Below, piece after piece: positions 33,388 to 41,576 of a DNA stretch of 64,000 nt. Position 1 is the stretch's first letter, and every line of letters begins with the position of its first letter. This DNA comes from Virgibacillus_O sediminis. GTDB lineage: Bacteria > Bacillota > Bacilli > Bacillales > Amphibacillaceae. The translations under genes were made by a program, and so were the position numbers. The stretch covers positions 62,001 to 126,000 of the forward strand of contig NZ_JBHRRZ010000039.1 in the NCBI RefSeq assembly GCF_042643265.1. The letters are read 5' to 3'. Under the pieces are notes generated by a model, which was not told the origin of the DNA, made no database searches, and saw only the letters and a list, made by a program, of their open reading frames with translations.

Positions 33388-34059
33388 TTAATAGAATGGC
33401 GGAAAGAAAAACCTCCGGAAGAAGAAGAACGGGAAACGCCGCCGCCTGAAGCGTCGGAATCTCCTTGGATAGCCATAGCTAGGAAAACCATAGTCATATC
33501 CCGGATAGCCATAGTCATACTCTGGATAACCATAGAACTGACGATCCATGTCATCATAATCATCCCAGTCATTATCTCCATCAGGCATCAGCATGTAGAC
33601 ATTTTCATTGTCCATACTTTCAATAATTCCATCATATGTCCGGCCATCTGTTCCTTCCCCTCGTACGAGATGATGCTGATACCTTCTGCAGAAATCATAC
33701 AATTGCTGCTGATGTCCAGGATTCATCTCCTGATACATCTGTTGATGGTAATGTGACGGGTTATGATGGGACGGATTGTGATGTGATGGGTTGTAATGTG
33801 ACGGGTTGTAGTGGGATGGATTCATGTTATCGTAATACTGCTGATTTATATTGGCCGGAGATACTTTCTGCTTGCCATGGCATCCGCAATTACGGTAAAA
33901 AGGGTCCAGATAAACAGGATACGGTGTATAATAATGTGCCGCATTATACTGTGGGACCGTCGAATAATTGGGTATTGCAGAATGAAATCCTGGTCCCCCC
34001 TGACCTTGTTCCTCACTATTCTGCCGTTGTTCCTCTTGTTGCTTAAACTCTTCCTCCAT
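33388..34059 (-). CDS. Low-complexity Tyr/His/Pro-rich protein, probable spore coat protein
   Basis: A 223-residue protein with mosaic composition. A Gln/Glu-rich start is followed by a Tyr/Pro region, five tandem NPSHY/NPSHH pentapeptides (about 79-103), a short folded core (QQQLYDFCRRYQHHLVRGEG..., TYDGIIESMDNENVYMLMPDGD) that looks like a small beta-barrel, an acidic Asp patch, YGYPxYDYG repeats, and a tail of Arg and Phe. AAGGAGG is 6 nt before the ATG. Such composition and core occur in Bacillus spore coat and spore-surface proteins, but I recognise no named family. Confidence 0.78.
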   Translation of the reverse strand: MEEEFKQQEEQRQNSEEQGQGGPGFHSAIPNYSTVPQYNAAHYYTPYPVYLDPFYRNCGCHGKQKVSPANINQQYYDNMNPSHYNPSHYNPSHHNPSHHNPSHYHQQMYQEMNPGHQQQLYDFCRRYQHHLVRGEGTDGRTYDGIIESMDNENVYMLMPDGDNDWDDYDDMDRQFYGYPEYDYGYPGYDYGFPSYGYPRRFRRFRRRRFPFFFFRRFFFPPFY

Positions 34060-34164
34060 GTAATTCCTCCTTACATTTTTAGCTTAAACACTTTACTAAC
34101 GTATGTAATTGGGGAAGTCCAATATTCCACAAGTGATCAAAAGTTCAAACTGTTCTTTTCCTCT

Positions 34165-34194
34165 ATTAAAAAGCTATTGCCTGGGCAATAGCTT
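34165..34194 (-). terminator. Intrinsic terminator
   Basis: Stem AAGCTATTGC/GCAATAGCTT with a 4-nt loop and minus-strand TTTTTAAT; it follows the 34201-34428 frame. Confidence 0.8.
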
Positions 34195-34200
34195 CTGCTT

Positions 34201-34428
34201 CTAATCAGTACTATGGTCATCTCTCTTTTCCCACTCTTTTACCATCCACTGCTTGTTAGAACGAGTCCTGGCATTCAGTGTTTCCGAAAATTGTTCAGCG
34301 GAACGAAAATCAGGAAAGATTTTGGCATGATGGCTATTGGATTTCGTTAAAGTCTCCAACCCTCCGTGCTGTCGTCTTACTAGAATGAACGTATAATCAA
34401 CTCCTCTCGATGTTCTTTTTATCGTCCA
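34201..34428 (-). pseudogene. Small open frame without a canonical start
   Basis: A 75-codon frame reading protein-like sequence (DYTFILVRRQHGGLETLTKS near the start; KQWMVKEWEKRDDHSTD at the end) that stops 7 bp before a good terminator. An in-frame TAG at 34431-34429 closes it upstream, and no ATG, GTG or TTG occurs before the first structured residues; only ACG and ATA codons do. AGAGGAG sits inside the frame. It is probably a small gene whose start mutated, or one using a rare start. Confidence 0.4.
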
Positions 34429-34451
34429 CTAATAGAGTGAAGCATAACATT

Positions 34452-34480
34452 AAAAAACCAGGCCTTCCAAAGACCTGGCT
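34452..34480 (-). terminator. Terminator of SurA-N lipoprotein gene
   Basis: Stem CCAGG-CTT/AAG-CCTGG with minus-strand TTTTTTAATG. Confidence 0.82.
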
Positions 34481-34488
34481 TTCTCCTG

Positions 34489-35262
34489 TTAGAGATGTAC
34501 TGTGACATCAGCGTTTCCGCGCAGTTTCTCAATCAACGCCATGGCAGCTTCTCCTTCTTTTTGCTGCTGGAGCTGTTCTTTGAGCTGTGGTTTTACTTCC
34601 TCAAAGGAAGGCATTTCTCCTTTGCCTTCACCTTCTGCCATTTGCTCCTGCTGTGCTTTCGCTTGCTCATAGGCTTCTTTGAGCTCTTCTTCCGTTGGTT
34701 CTGTTTCACCTGACTCCTCGGCAATCAGCTTATTTACTTTTACCTGTGTTTCTACTTGGGACAAAACCTCTTCTTCTGTTGTGCCTTGTTCTTCTAGAGC
34801 TGACAGAAGCGCTTCCTGTGAATCCATTCCATTCATCTCCACCAGCTCGTCCAATTTCTTATTCACTTCTTTTTCCGAGACGGTGACCTTCCGGTTGTCA
34901 GCTTCCTGGATCAGCAACTCTGAACCAATCATGCTTTCTGTAATCTGTTTCTTGAGCTGATCCTGGTCAACCTCCTGCCCGGTCATTTGGGATTGCAATG
35001 CCATTTGCTGGAATTGCGCTTTATATGCAGTCTCAAATTCTTCTTTTGTAATTTCGCTGTCATTCACTTCGGCTACAACCTCCGGAACGCCTTCCAAATC
35101 AGGTTCCGGCATCTCCGGCTGCTCTGCTGCTTGTTCACTCTCCTGTGTATTCTGTTCTTCATTATTATCATCCGCTGCCCCATCTTCGCCATTGCAAGCT
35201 GCCATTACTGAAACCAAAACAGCGAGCAGTAAACTCAACATCAACTTTTTATTCAACTTCAC
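34489..35262 (-). CDS. SurA N-terminal domain lipoprotein
   Basis: A 257-residue exported lipoprotein. The signal peptide ends in a lipobox (VMAAC, Cys23), followed by an acidic Glu/Gln/Asp linker and a SurA_N-type chaperone domain (VVAEVNDSEITKEEFETAYK, QMALQSQMTG, LLIQEADNRKVTVSEKEV). Unlike PrsA there is no parvulin PPIase domain between the N and C helices; the protein ends in a Gln/Glu-rich helix and a short NADVTVHL strand. Probably an extracytoplasmic folding helper. The start is GTG behind AAAGGGGA. Confidence 0.87.
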   Translation of the reverse strand: MKLNKKLMLSLLLAVLVSVMAACNGEDGAADDNNEEQNTQESEQAAEQPEMPEPDLEGVPEVVAEVNDSEITKEEFETAYKAQFQQMALQSQMTGQEVDQDQLKKQITESMIGSELLIQEADNRKVTVSEKEVNKKLDELVEMNGMDSQEALLSALEEQGTTEEEVLSQVETQVKVNKLIAEESGETEPTEEELKEAYEQAKAQQEQMAEGEGKGEMPSFEEVKPQLKEQLQQQKEGEAAMALIEKLRGNADVTVHL

Positions 35263-35400
35263 TCTTCAATCCCCTTTCATCATTTAACCTTCGTGCCATT
35301 GTAACACAACTTTTAGGGATATACATCCCATGTCTATTAACAATTCCATTTTCACCCTGCCCTAAAAATACTCCTTTAACCATGGCCTCTTCCAATGCAT

Positions 35401-35439
35401 AATAAAACCATCCGCCCATATGGCACGGATGGTTTTATT
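35401..35439. terminator. Terminator of BCCT gene 2
   Basis: 14-bp stem AATAAAACCATCCG/CGGATGGTTTTATT. Confidence 0.88.
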
Positions 35440-35448
35440 CAGAATCAG

Positions 35449-37032
35449 CTATTCATTTGACTGCTGGGTCCATTTCTTTTTCTTTCTTACATTGTGGACC
35501 CATGCCCTGTCTTCATCCATCATTTTCTTAGCTGCATAGATAGTCAGGAACTGGATGACGATAATTGGTATACCCATCAATCCGGACAGTACTTCAAGTG
35601 GGGCAAGCCCACCAATCCGCAGTAGTGACAGAGCGAGAACAGTAATGAGTGCTGCCACAATTAGACGCAGGTTCTTGGATGGCTCTGCCTTGCTCATGTT
35701 CTCTGTACCGGCATAGGACGCAATCGTATAGGTAGTTGAGTCCAGTGTCGTCACCATGAAGATCATGGCAATGATGACAAAGACAACGAGGGCAATCAGG
35801 GACAATGGCAAGGAATTCAAGATAGCCGGAATAGCGGCCATCGTATCTTCTGAAACAATACCTGTCACATCCACTTCACCAGTTATGAATCTGTGTACAC
35901 CCAGACCTCCAAGCACCCCGGTTGCCACCCATGAAATCATGGTCGGTGCCAGCAAATAGGTCAAAATCATTTCCCTGATGGTGCGGCCTCGGGAAATCTT
36001 TGCAGCAAACACACTGTGGAGCATTGCCCATGTAGCACTATAGGCAAACCAGAAAACTGTGTTGCTTTCCATATGGGTCGTACCATTCATATCCAGCGAG
36101 TTGGTATAAAGAGACATATCTACATAGTTAGCCAATAGAAAACCAACTGTGTCTGTAAAATAATTGAGAATGAAAACGCCGGGCCCCACTACCATCACAA
36201 AGACGGCAAATGCTCCAGCAAGATACATATTTAAGGTGCTTAGCTTCTTGATCCCCCGCTCGATTCCAAGGTACGCACTAATCGAGAATAGGAATACCCA
36301 TATAATAGTAACAATCAATGTGAGTCCAAAGGTAATTTCTATATTGAATATTTCCGCCAGGTTATAGGTTACAATCGGTGTACCCAGTCCCAGCGTGACC
36401 GCCGCACCCGACAAGATACTGACCAAGAAAATGACATCCAGCAACTTACCTCCCCAGCCATCGGTGAACTTGTCCCCGAAAATCGTGCGGCATGCTTCGG
36501 AAATCCGCATGAATGGTTTTTTCCGTACATGCAAAATGTAGCCCATGGCAGGTGCTGCCATGACGAAGATGGCGAATACCTGGAAACTCCACATGAACAT
36601 GCTGTATGCATTTCCCCATAATAATGCTTCAGAAGATCCGGGTTCTACACCAAAAGGAGGATCGACCGCAATATTGGCCCATTCGGTCATCCCTGTCCGC
36701 ATAATGGTGGAACCTAGCCCCATCGCAATTAAGATGGATGAATACTCGAATATGGTGAACCTTGGCTTCTCTGTCGGATCGCCAAGGACAACATCCCCAT
36801 ACTTAGAAAAGGACAGATATAAGCCGGCCGCCACCAAGATGATGGCATACCATATGTAGCCCCACGTAAACATGTTTACAATCTGATCAAAAATATTGTT
36901 CAGCAGTTCCAGCGATTCATCTTCATACATCGCAAAAGGAATGCTGATCAGTACCATAATAACCAAGGCTGGTCCAAAGATTCTCCAATCTATCAGCCTA
37001 CGTCTACTAGAATCCTTACTTTCACTACTCAT
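35449..37032 (-). CDS. BCCT family transporter, divergent substrate motifs
   Basis: A 527-residue carrier of the betaine/choline/carnitine family. The overall fold and the SRGRTIRE loop (347-354) are kept, but two functional motifs differ from the classical member at 121. The TM3 glycine stretch reads AMGLGSTIMRTGMTEW (103-118) instead of GLGIGLVFYGAAEP, and the TM8 Trp box reads WFAYSATW (328-335) instead of WAWWISW. It therefore belongs to a side branch and may carry a substrate other than glycine betaine. GGAGG is 8 nt before ATG 37032. A terminator follows. Confidence 0.9.
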   Translation of the reverse strand: MSSESKDSSRRRLIDWRIFGPALVIMVLISIPFAMYEDESLELLNNIFDQIVNMFTWGYIWYAIILVAAGLYLSFSKYGDVVLGDPTEKPRFTIFEYSSILIAMGLGSTIMRTGMTEWANIAVDPPFGVEPGSSEALLWGNAYSMFMWSFQVFAIFVMAAPAMGYILHVRKKPFMRISEACRTIFGDKFTDGWGGKLLDVIFLVSILSGAAVTLGLGTPIVTYNLAEIFNIEITFGLTLIVTIIWVFLFSISAYLGIERGIKKLSTLNMYLAGAFAVFVMVVGPGVFILNYFTDTVGFLLANYVDMSLYTNSLDMNGTTHMESNTVFWFAYSATWAMLHSVFAAKISRGRTIREMILTYLLAPTMISWVATGVLGGLGVHRFITGEVDVTGIVSEDTMAAIPAILNSLPLSLIALVVFVIIAMIFMVTTLDSTTYTIASYAGTENMSKAEPSKNLRLIVAALITVLALSLLRIGGLAPLEVLSGLMGIPIIVIQFLTIYAAKKMMDEDRAWVHNVRKKKKWTQQSNE

Positions 37033-37279
37033 ACCACAAACCTCCAATTACTATTTCACAGTTTCTATTGAAATAAGGACATCTCCTTTTCTCCAAATAT
37101 ACTGTTACTATTACCACGTGTATTTGCTTTTAAAACTTCCATAGTAACTTGAAATTTTTGGATGTGTCTGCATGATGTCCAACAGGTCTCCATGCATATG
37201 CGTTAAAAGTAAAAGGCTTCCCTATAGTATCCAGGTAACTTAAACATTTAAATTCCGATATACCCCAGGCTCATTTTAG

Positions 37280-37693
37280 TCAACTGCCTTCCTCTTCGCC
37301 CCCTGAACTGCCGAGGGCCTTCACGAAATACGCGGATGGCAGGAGAAGGCCAATTCCCGCTACTATTAAAGAAAACAGTCTGGCTGATCCTACGGGAACT
37401 AGATCTCCATAACCTACAGAGAGGATGGTGACCCCGCTGTAATACAAATGGGTAAGGAATGTTTGACTTGCCGGCTGCCCGATTGGATCGTTGATGACTA
37501 GTACGACTTCTTCCAACGCTAACAACTGGTATAACACGGCAAAACCGATAGTTATACTGATAAACACATAGACAAGTTAAAAGAAGAGCGCTGGACTGGC
37601 GTAACTCTTCTTGAAATCTTTGTTTGTAAAAAAATAATATAGATTAATGCCGAGAAATATAATGGTTATTCCAATCAATATATTGGACAACAT
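37280..37693 (-). pseudogene. Two-pore-helix-type K+ channel gene interrupted by an in-frame stop
   Basis: The frame begins at ATG 37693 behind an ideal AAAAAGGAG and encodes a first membrane helix (MLSNILIGITIIFLGINLYY) and a basic loop. It is stopped by TAA at 37579-37577 after 38 residues. The same frame then continues as a second helix, pore loop TILSVGYGDLVPVG with the K+ selectivity filter, and a last helix. Without the stop the product would be a 136-residue K+ channel. The distal part could only start at GTG 37567, which has no ribosome site. One base (for example AAA to TAA) explains the break; sequencing error is possible. Confidence 0.8.
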
Positions 37694-37841
37694 GGACATC
37701 TCTCCTTTTTAGGGTTCTAGTAACACAGAAACCTGGAGGTTAAACCTAAGGAGGAAAACTATCCGGTTGGGAAGACATAACAAACCTGCCTCGGCAGACT
37801 TAATGAACATGGATTAAACTAAGAGAAACAGGGATCATCTT

Positions 37842-38459
37842 CTATGCTCCCCGGTACCAGTGCCGATAAATAGGGATAAGGATGGCGAGGAACATCAGAT
37901 AAATGAGGAGGCCTGCCACAAACCCTTGGAAGGAGGCAGCCAACTGATTACCCAGATAGGCATAGATAATCATGCCGGGGATCTGCCCTAGTGCTGTGGC
38001 GATGAAATACGTGAAGAACTGCATAGTGCTGAGTCCTGAGTAGATATTGACAACCGGTGGAGGAATTATAGAAATCATCCGGCTGATCAAAACCGAAATA
38101 AAAGCGTTACGGCTGATAATGGCATCAAACTTTTGCACCTTCTCAAATTTTTGAATATAAATTTGGAATTGGTTCACAAAGTAATAGCGGGCAAGTATAA
38201 AATAGATGACAGCAGCCCCGACGGAACCGGTCCAATTAATAATGGCTCCTACCCATACGCCGTATTTTACCCCCATCACTCCGGCAAAAATAGTAAAAGG
38301 GATAATCGGGATAACACTGAAGAGGATAGACAAACCAAACATCAAGGGAAGCTGTGCCAAGTTTGCACGGTCCAGCCAAATGATAAGCTCCTCCCGGTGA
38401 ATTAAAGCGATGTATAATATGATACTGTAAAGAGCAACAAAAATAAGTGCTTTCTTCAT
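37842..38459 (-). CDS. TVP38/TMEM64 (VTT domain) membrane protein
   Basis: A 205-residue polytopic membrane protein of the DedA-like VTT/SNARE-associated family. Characteristic are PIIPFTIFAGVMGVKYGVWVG (re-entrant loop motif) and SRMISIIPPPVVNIYSGLSTM, with GQIPGMIIYAYLGN in the second half. B. subtilis relatives include YtxB/YdjX-type proteins; DedA-superfamily members are implicated in lipid scrambling or proton-coupled transport. GGGGGAG precedes the ATG. Single-gene unit. Confidence 0.87.
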   Translation of the reverse strand: MKKALIFVALYSIILYIALIHREELIIWLDRANLAQLPLMFGLSILFSVIPIIPFTIFAGVMGVKYGVWVGAIINWTGSVGAAVIYFILARYYFVNQFQIYIQKFEKVQKFDAIISRNAFISVLISRMISIIPPPVVNIYSGLSTMQFFTYFIATALGQIPGMIIYAYLGNQLAASFQGFVAGLLIYLMFLAILIPIYRHWYRGA

Positions 38460-38520
38460 ATCGATGACTCCCCCGGAATACTAATAAGGGCTTTGCCAAG
38501 CAAAGCCCTTACGAAACTTG

Positions 38521-38742
38521 TTAATAATCCTTCTGCCCTTCCTCCTCCTTGATGGAAGCCGCCGGGGCTATATCATCTTCATCATCATTCTTTTGAAAAC
38601 CTTTATCTAATCTCCCGGCATTTTCAATGTCGCCTGAAGCCTTATAACCGCCGATTTCTGTATTGGAAGTGGTTCCATAAATACCCATGCCGCCAAGCTG
38701 CACGTTGATTTTGTCCTGATTCTGCTCTTCTTTCTTATCCAT
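38521..38742 (-). CDS. Small acidic hypothetical protein
   Basis: A 73-residue, strongly hydrophilic and probably disordered protein (DKINVQLGGMGIYGTTSN, DDEDDIAPAASIKEEEG). AGGAGGTGA precedes the ATG. It diverges from another tiny hydrophilic gene at 38836. No family recognised; its composition would fit a spore- or stress-related small protein. Confidence 0.7.
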   Translation of the reverse strand: MDKKEEQNQDKINVQLGGMGIYGTTSNTEIGGYKASGDIENAGRLDKGFQKNDDEDDIAPAASIKEEEGQKDY

Positions 38743-38835
38743 TCATCTCACCTCCTACTGATAATATAACCAAAGTTTCCACAGGATATTGATAAGCCCA
38801 TAAACTCTTGCACATATTATAGAGGAGGTGATCAT

Positions 38836-39042
38836 ATGAAGAAAAACCAAAATAAAGCCGACAAATTCAAACAGGATAAAAGGGAAAATTTCAACGTAAA
38901 TACAGGCGTGAATGCCGATCATCACCTTCTTGACGTGGATCATCGACTATCCGGCGACTCTGTAGATGAGCATCAGCGAATAGAAGAAGCAAACGCCTCG
39001 ATTGCTGATGAGATCATCAAACAGACATACCATAATTCCTAA
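38836..39042 (+). CDS. Small hydrophilic hypothetical protein
   Basis: A 68-residue, Lys/Asn/Asp/His-rich protein with no membrane segment. GAGGAGGTGAT is directly upstream of the ATG. CATATTATA at 38812-38820 resembles the -10 of sporulation sigma factors (SigG CATNNTA or SigK CATANNNTA), but no matching -35 AC for SigK is at the right distance, so forespore or mother-cell expression is only a suggestion. Unknown function. Confidence 0.68.
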   Translation: MKKNQNKADKFKQDKRENFNVNTGVNADHHLLDVDHRLSGDSVDEHQRIEEANASIADEIIKQTYHNS

Positions 39043-39059
39043 CCTTGAAATAAAGGGGG

Positions 39060-39178
39060 GAGTGGGACAAAAGCGTTTAATCAAAAGAAAACTAGCTGGA
39101 ATAGCCCATCCGATAATTACTGCGCTAATTCAGTGCCTTGTTCACTTTTTGAGGGGAGCAGCTTGATTTTGTCCCACC
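39060..39178. repeat. Dispersed noncoding element with inverted ends
   Basis: A ~120-bp unit flanked by GAGTGGGACAAAAGCG and CTTGATTTTGTCCCACCTC, so GGGACAAAA and TTTTGTCCC form terminal inverted repeats. The end words are shared with the repeats at 22338 and 28554. It could fold as a long hairpin. No coding capacity. Confidence 0.6.
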
Positions 39179-39240
39179 TCTTTATTCATCTTCTCACCAT
39201 GTAGATCCTTGACAGCGAAACTGCTAATACTCGACGGATA

Positions 39241-40197
39241 CTAATTCCTCAAAACCACATATACCATATACAGCACATAGGCAACAGCCAGGATAACGCC
39301 CTCTATCTTGCCGATTTTAAAGTTACTACGGGAAAAAATCAGCAGAATAATCGTCAACACAATCATAAACGATACATCAATGAATATTCTCCCGTCTACT
39401 GCCAGTGGGGATATTGCCGAAGCTGCCCCCAGGACAAAAAGAATATTGAATATGTTGCTGCCGACAATGTTTCCTAATGCAATATCGCTCTCTTTTTTGA
39501 TTGCTGCCGTAACAGACGTCACCAGCTCGGGGAGCGAGGTTCCGACGGCCACAATGGTCAGTCCCACCAGTGTATCACTCATGCCGAACGACAAAGCGAT
39601 CCCTGTGGCACTATCTACAGTTAAATCGCCGCCGAACACAATGGCAGCAAGTCCTAAGAAGGTGAACAGTATATTTTTCCCCCAAGAAGAGGGAGCCGAG
39701 TTGACCGTATCAACGCCCCCTCTTTCCCTGTTACGTCTGGCCACTTCGAATAAGTAGTATAAAAAGATGGCAAAAAACAACAACAAAATAAATCCATCAC
39801 TTCTGGTAATGAAGTTGGCAGTGAAGGACTGAAGGAAGATATCACTTACCAATACAAGCAGAACAATGCTTGCCAATAGGGTAAACGGGATTTCTTTTCG
39901 GATGGTCTCACTTTCCACTCTTAATGGATAAATCAATGCTGTCATTCCTACGACAAAAGTGATATTGAAGATATTGCTTCCTACCACATTACCAATTGCC
40001 ACCCCGGCACTGTCCTCAAAGGCAGCCACAATACTTACCGTCGCTTCAGGAGCACTTGTCCCAAACGCCACGATCGTCAAACCAATAAGCAGAGGGGATA
40101 CCTGCAGATTCGATGCTATACTGGAAGCCCCCTTCACAAAAAAATCAGCTCCTTTAATCAATAAAGCTAAGCCGATCAACAATAAAATATATACCAT
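39241..40197 (-). CDS. CaCA-type sodium/calcium exchanger (YrbG-like)
   Basis: A 318-residue, ten-segment antiporter of the Ca2+:cation family. Both inverted alpha-repeats are intact: GTSAPEATVSIVAA with GNVVGSNIFN in the first half, and GTSLPELVTSVTAA with GNIVGSNIFN in the second. The glutamates and asparagines of these motifs bind Na+ and Ca2+ in NCX_Mj. AAGAGGTAG precedes the ATG. Likely role: Ca2+ (or Na+) extrusion in a saline habitat. Confidence 0.92.
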   Translation of the reverse strand: MVYILLLIGLALLIKGADFFVKGASSIASNLQVSPLLIGLTIVAFGTSAPEATVSIVAAFEDSAGVAIGNVVGSNIFNITFVVGMTALIYPLRVESETIRKEIPFTLLASIVLLVLVSDIFLQSFTANFITRSDGFILLLFFAIFLYYLFEVARRNRERGGVDTVNSAPSSWGKNILFTFLGLAAIVFGGDLTVDSATGIALSFGMSDTLVGLTIVAVGTSLPELVTSVTAAIKKESDIALGNIVGSNIFNILFVLGAASAISPLAVDGRIFIDVSFMIVLTIILLIFSRSNFKIGKIEGVILAVAYVLYMVYVVLRN

Positions 40198-40481
40198 AGT
40201 ATCTACCTCTTCTTAATAAAAATTGGAATTTATTGTATTAGCTAGTTTCCCTCTCCGTCTGTCTATTTAAACCATCATCCAATATATTATGAACCTAAAT
40301 TTCTTCAGGGATTCTGTGGGTGGTTAGAGACGATTGCCATAAAATATAAGCCGCAACGAATTTTATACCTACAATAAATATATTGGTGAAAACTGACTAT
40401 AAAACGCCCCTATTTGGGGATAATACAGCTATCCTAGCAAAAACTTCTGGCTAAGGCGATTAAAAAAGGAGGGGTTATCCA

Positions 40482-40631
40482 ATGCCAAAATATGAACAAG
40501 AACTTCCTTATGCAGCGGAAGTGCTAGAGAATTCTTACAGGGATACCGATAAACAGATACCCGAAGAGGTCCAAAAGAAATTAGCGGAAATAGATAAGCG
40601 CGACCACATTTCCACCAAACGCCCACAATAA
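40482..40631 (+). CDS. 49-residue hypothetical protein
   Basis: A short gene with a near-perfect AAAAGGAGGGG site. The product is hydrophilic and helical (PEEVQKKLAEIDKRDH) with no recognised family. An inverted repeat (ATAAGCAAGGTG/CACCTTGCTTAT, 40691-40734) follows 60 bp after the stop and may end the transcript. Confidence 0.7.
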   Translation: MPKYEQELPYAAEVLENSYRDTDKQIPEEVQKKLAEIDKRDHISTKRPQ

Positions 40632-40784
40632 GTAGGCTGAAGAGACAATCTCACGAGAGTATATGTAGGTCAGGACATCTATTAAGACTGATAAGCAAGG
40701 TGATCTCTTCGTTCGTAGAGGCCACCTTGCTTATGCCCATACCCCCTTCTGCCGCCACCACTTTCTATAGTTTTTGCAAGTAAT

Positions 40785-40818
40785 GAAAAAAGGTACCGAC
40801 CAGAAATCGATACCTTTA
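40785..40818 (-). terminator. Terminator of fbpB-like gene
   Basis: Stem AAAGGTA-CGA/TCG-TACCTTT; minus strand continues TTTTC. Confidence 0.75.
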
Positions 40819-40820
40819 GA

Positions 40821-40970
40821 CTATCTGAGTTTATGTTCCTTTTTCATTAATTCTTCCTGTCTCTTCTCAAGCCGCTGTTCAATCTGTGACAGCTGCTTCT
40901 CGTCTTCCATCAGTTCTTGTTTGTTCTGCTTCACTAACTGGCCAAAGTCCATTCTGTTGCCGCGTCGCAT
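40821..40970 (-). CDS. FbpB-like small basic protein
   Basis: A 49-residue basic helical protein matching the FbpB family: N-terminal RRGNRMDFGQLVKQNKQELM followed by a coiled-coil QLSQIEQRLEKRQEEL. FbpB is a Fur-regulated helper of the iron-sparing sRNA FsrA in B. subtilis. I see no clear Fur box. AGAGGAG precedes the ATG. It lies 34 bp after the DUF2187 gene in the same direction, so it may be cotranscribed. Confidence 0.75.
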   Translation of the reverse strand: MRRGNRMDFGQLVKQNKQELMEDEKQLSQIEQRLEKRQEELMKKEHKLR

Positions 40971-41004
40971 GATATGATTACTCCTCTGGTTGCAAGTTTT
41001 TATC

Positions 41005-41220
41005 TTAAGATATTTCTTCTACTATCCTGTATTTGGTATGATTCACCACCGTATTATGATAACCGTGGTTCAACTCCTCATACCTGTCCATTTCAGATAT
41101 ATCCACCACAATACTATTCTCCGCTCTGGATGGCATTACTTTCCCTGTGTATACCATATTGTTCCTTTCAAACTCAATGACATCTCCCGGTTTAGCTTTC
41201 TTCTCATCTGGATGGAACAT
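41005..41220 (-). CDS. ykvS: DUF2187 (YkvS-like) protein
   Basis: A 71-residue KOW/SH3-like small protein: KAKPGDVIEFERNNMVYTGKV, NSIVVDIS and VVNHTKYRIV are the pattern of DUF2187/YkvS. AAGGGGG fits ATG 41220 and not the ATG two codons earlier. Function unknown; the barrel suggests RNA or protein binding. Confidence 0.85.
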   Translation of the reverse strand: MFHPDEKKAKPGDVIEFERNNMVYTGKVMPSRAENSIVVDISEMDRYEELNHGYHNTVVNHTKYRIVEEIS

Positions 41221-41521
41221 GTGCATCCCCCTTATTGATTTTAATGGAAAAACCTGACAAGCATACATTGCTCATAAACAGGGTATACATTTATCATAAT
41301 AGTTATAAGCGGTGCGGAGTTATGATAAATGTGGCAAGATTCAGTAATATAATGTATTACTTGAAATATTATAATATTATATAAAGATAGAAAATTCAAG
41401 GATTATGTGTTAAACTCCCCTGTAAATATTTTGAAAAAGGAAACAGCATTGGCTTACACTATGCCTCCGAGAATATCATCTGTAAGTATGAGTGCAAACT
41501 TCCCCAAGCTTTTTCTTTAAC
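41221..41521. other. Intergenic stretch, nothing identified
   Basis: Very AT-rich region upstream of ykvS. No frame or RNA structure I can support. Confidence 0.4.
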
Positions 41522-41551
41522 AAAAAGGCTGATGCTTATACATCAGCCTTT
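41522..41551 (-). terminator. Terminator of rsbR-like gene
   Basis: Stem AAAGGCTGATG/CATCAGCCTTT with a 6-nt loop, minus-strand TTTGTT. Confidence 0.88.
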
Positions 41552-41576
41552 CCTTATTCTATATAATCGCCCGTAG

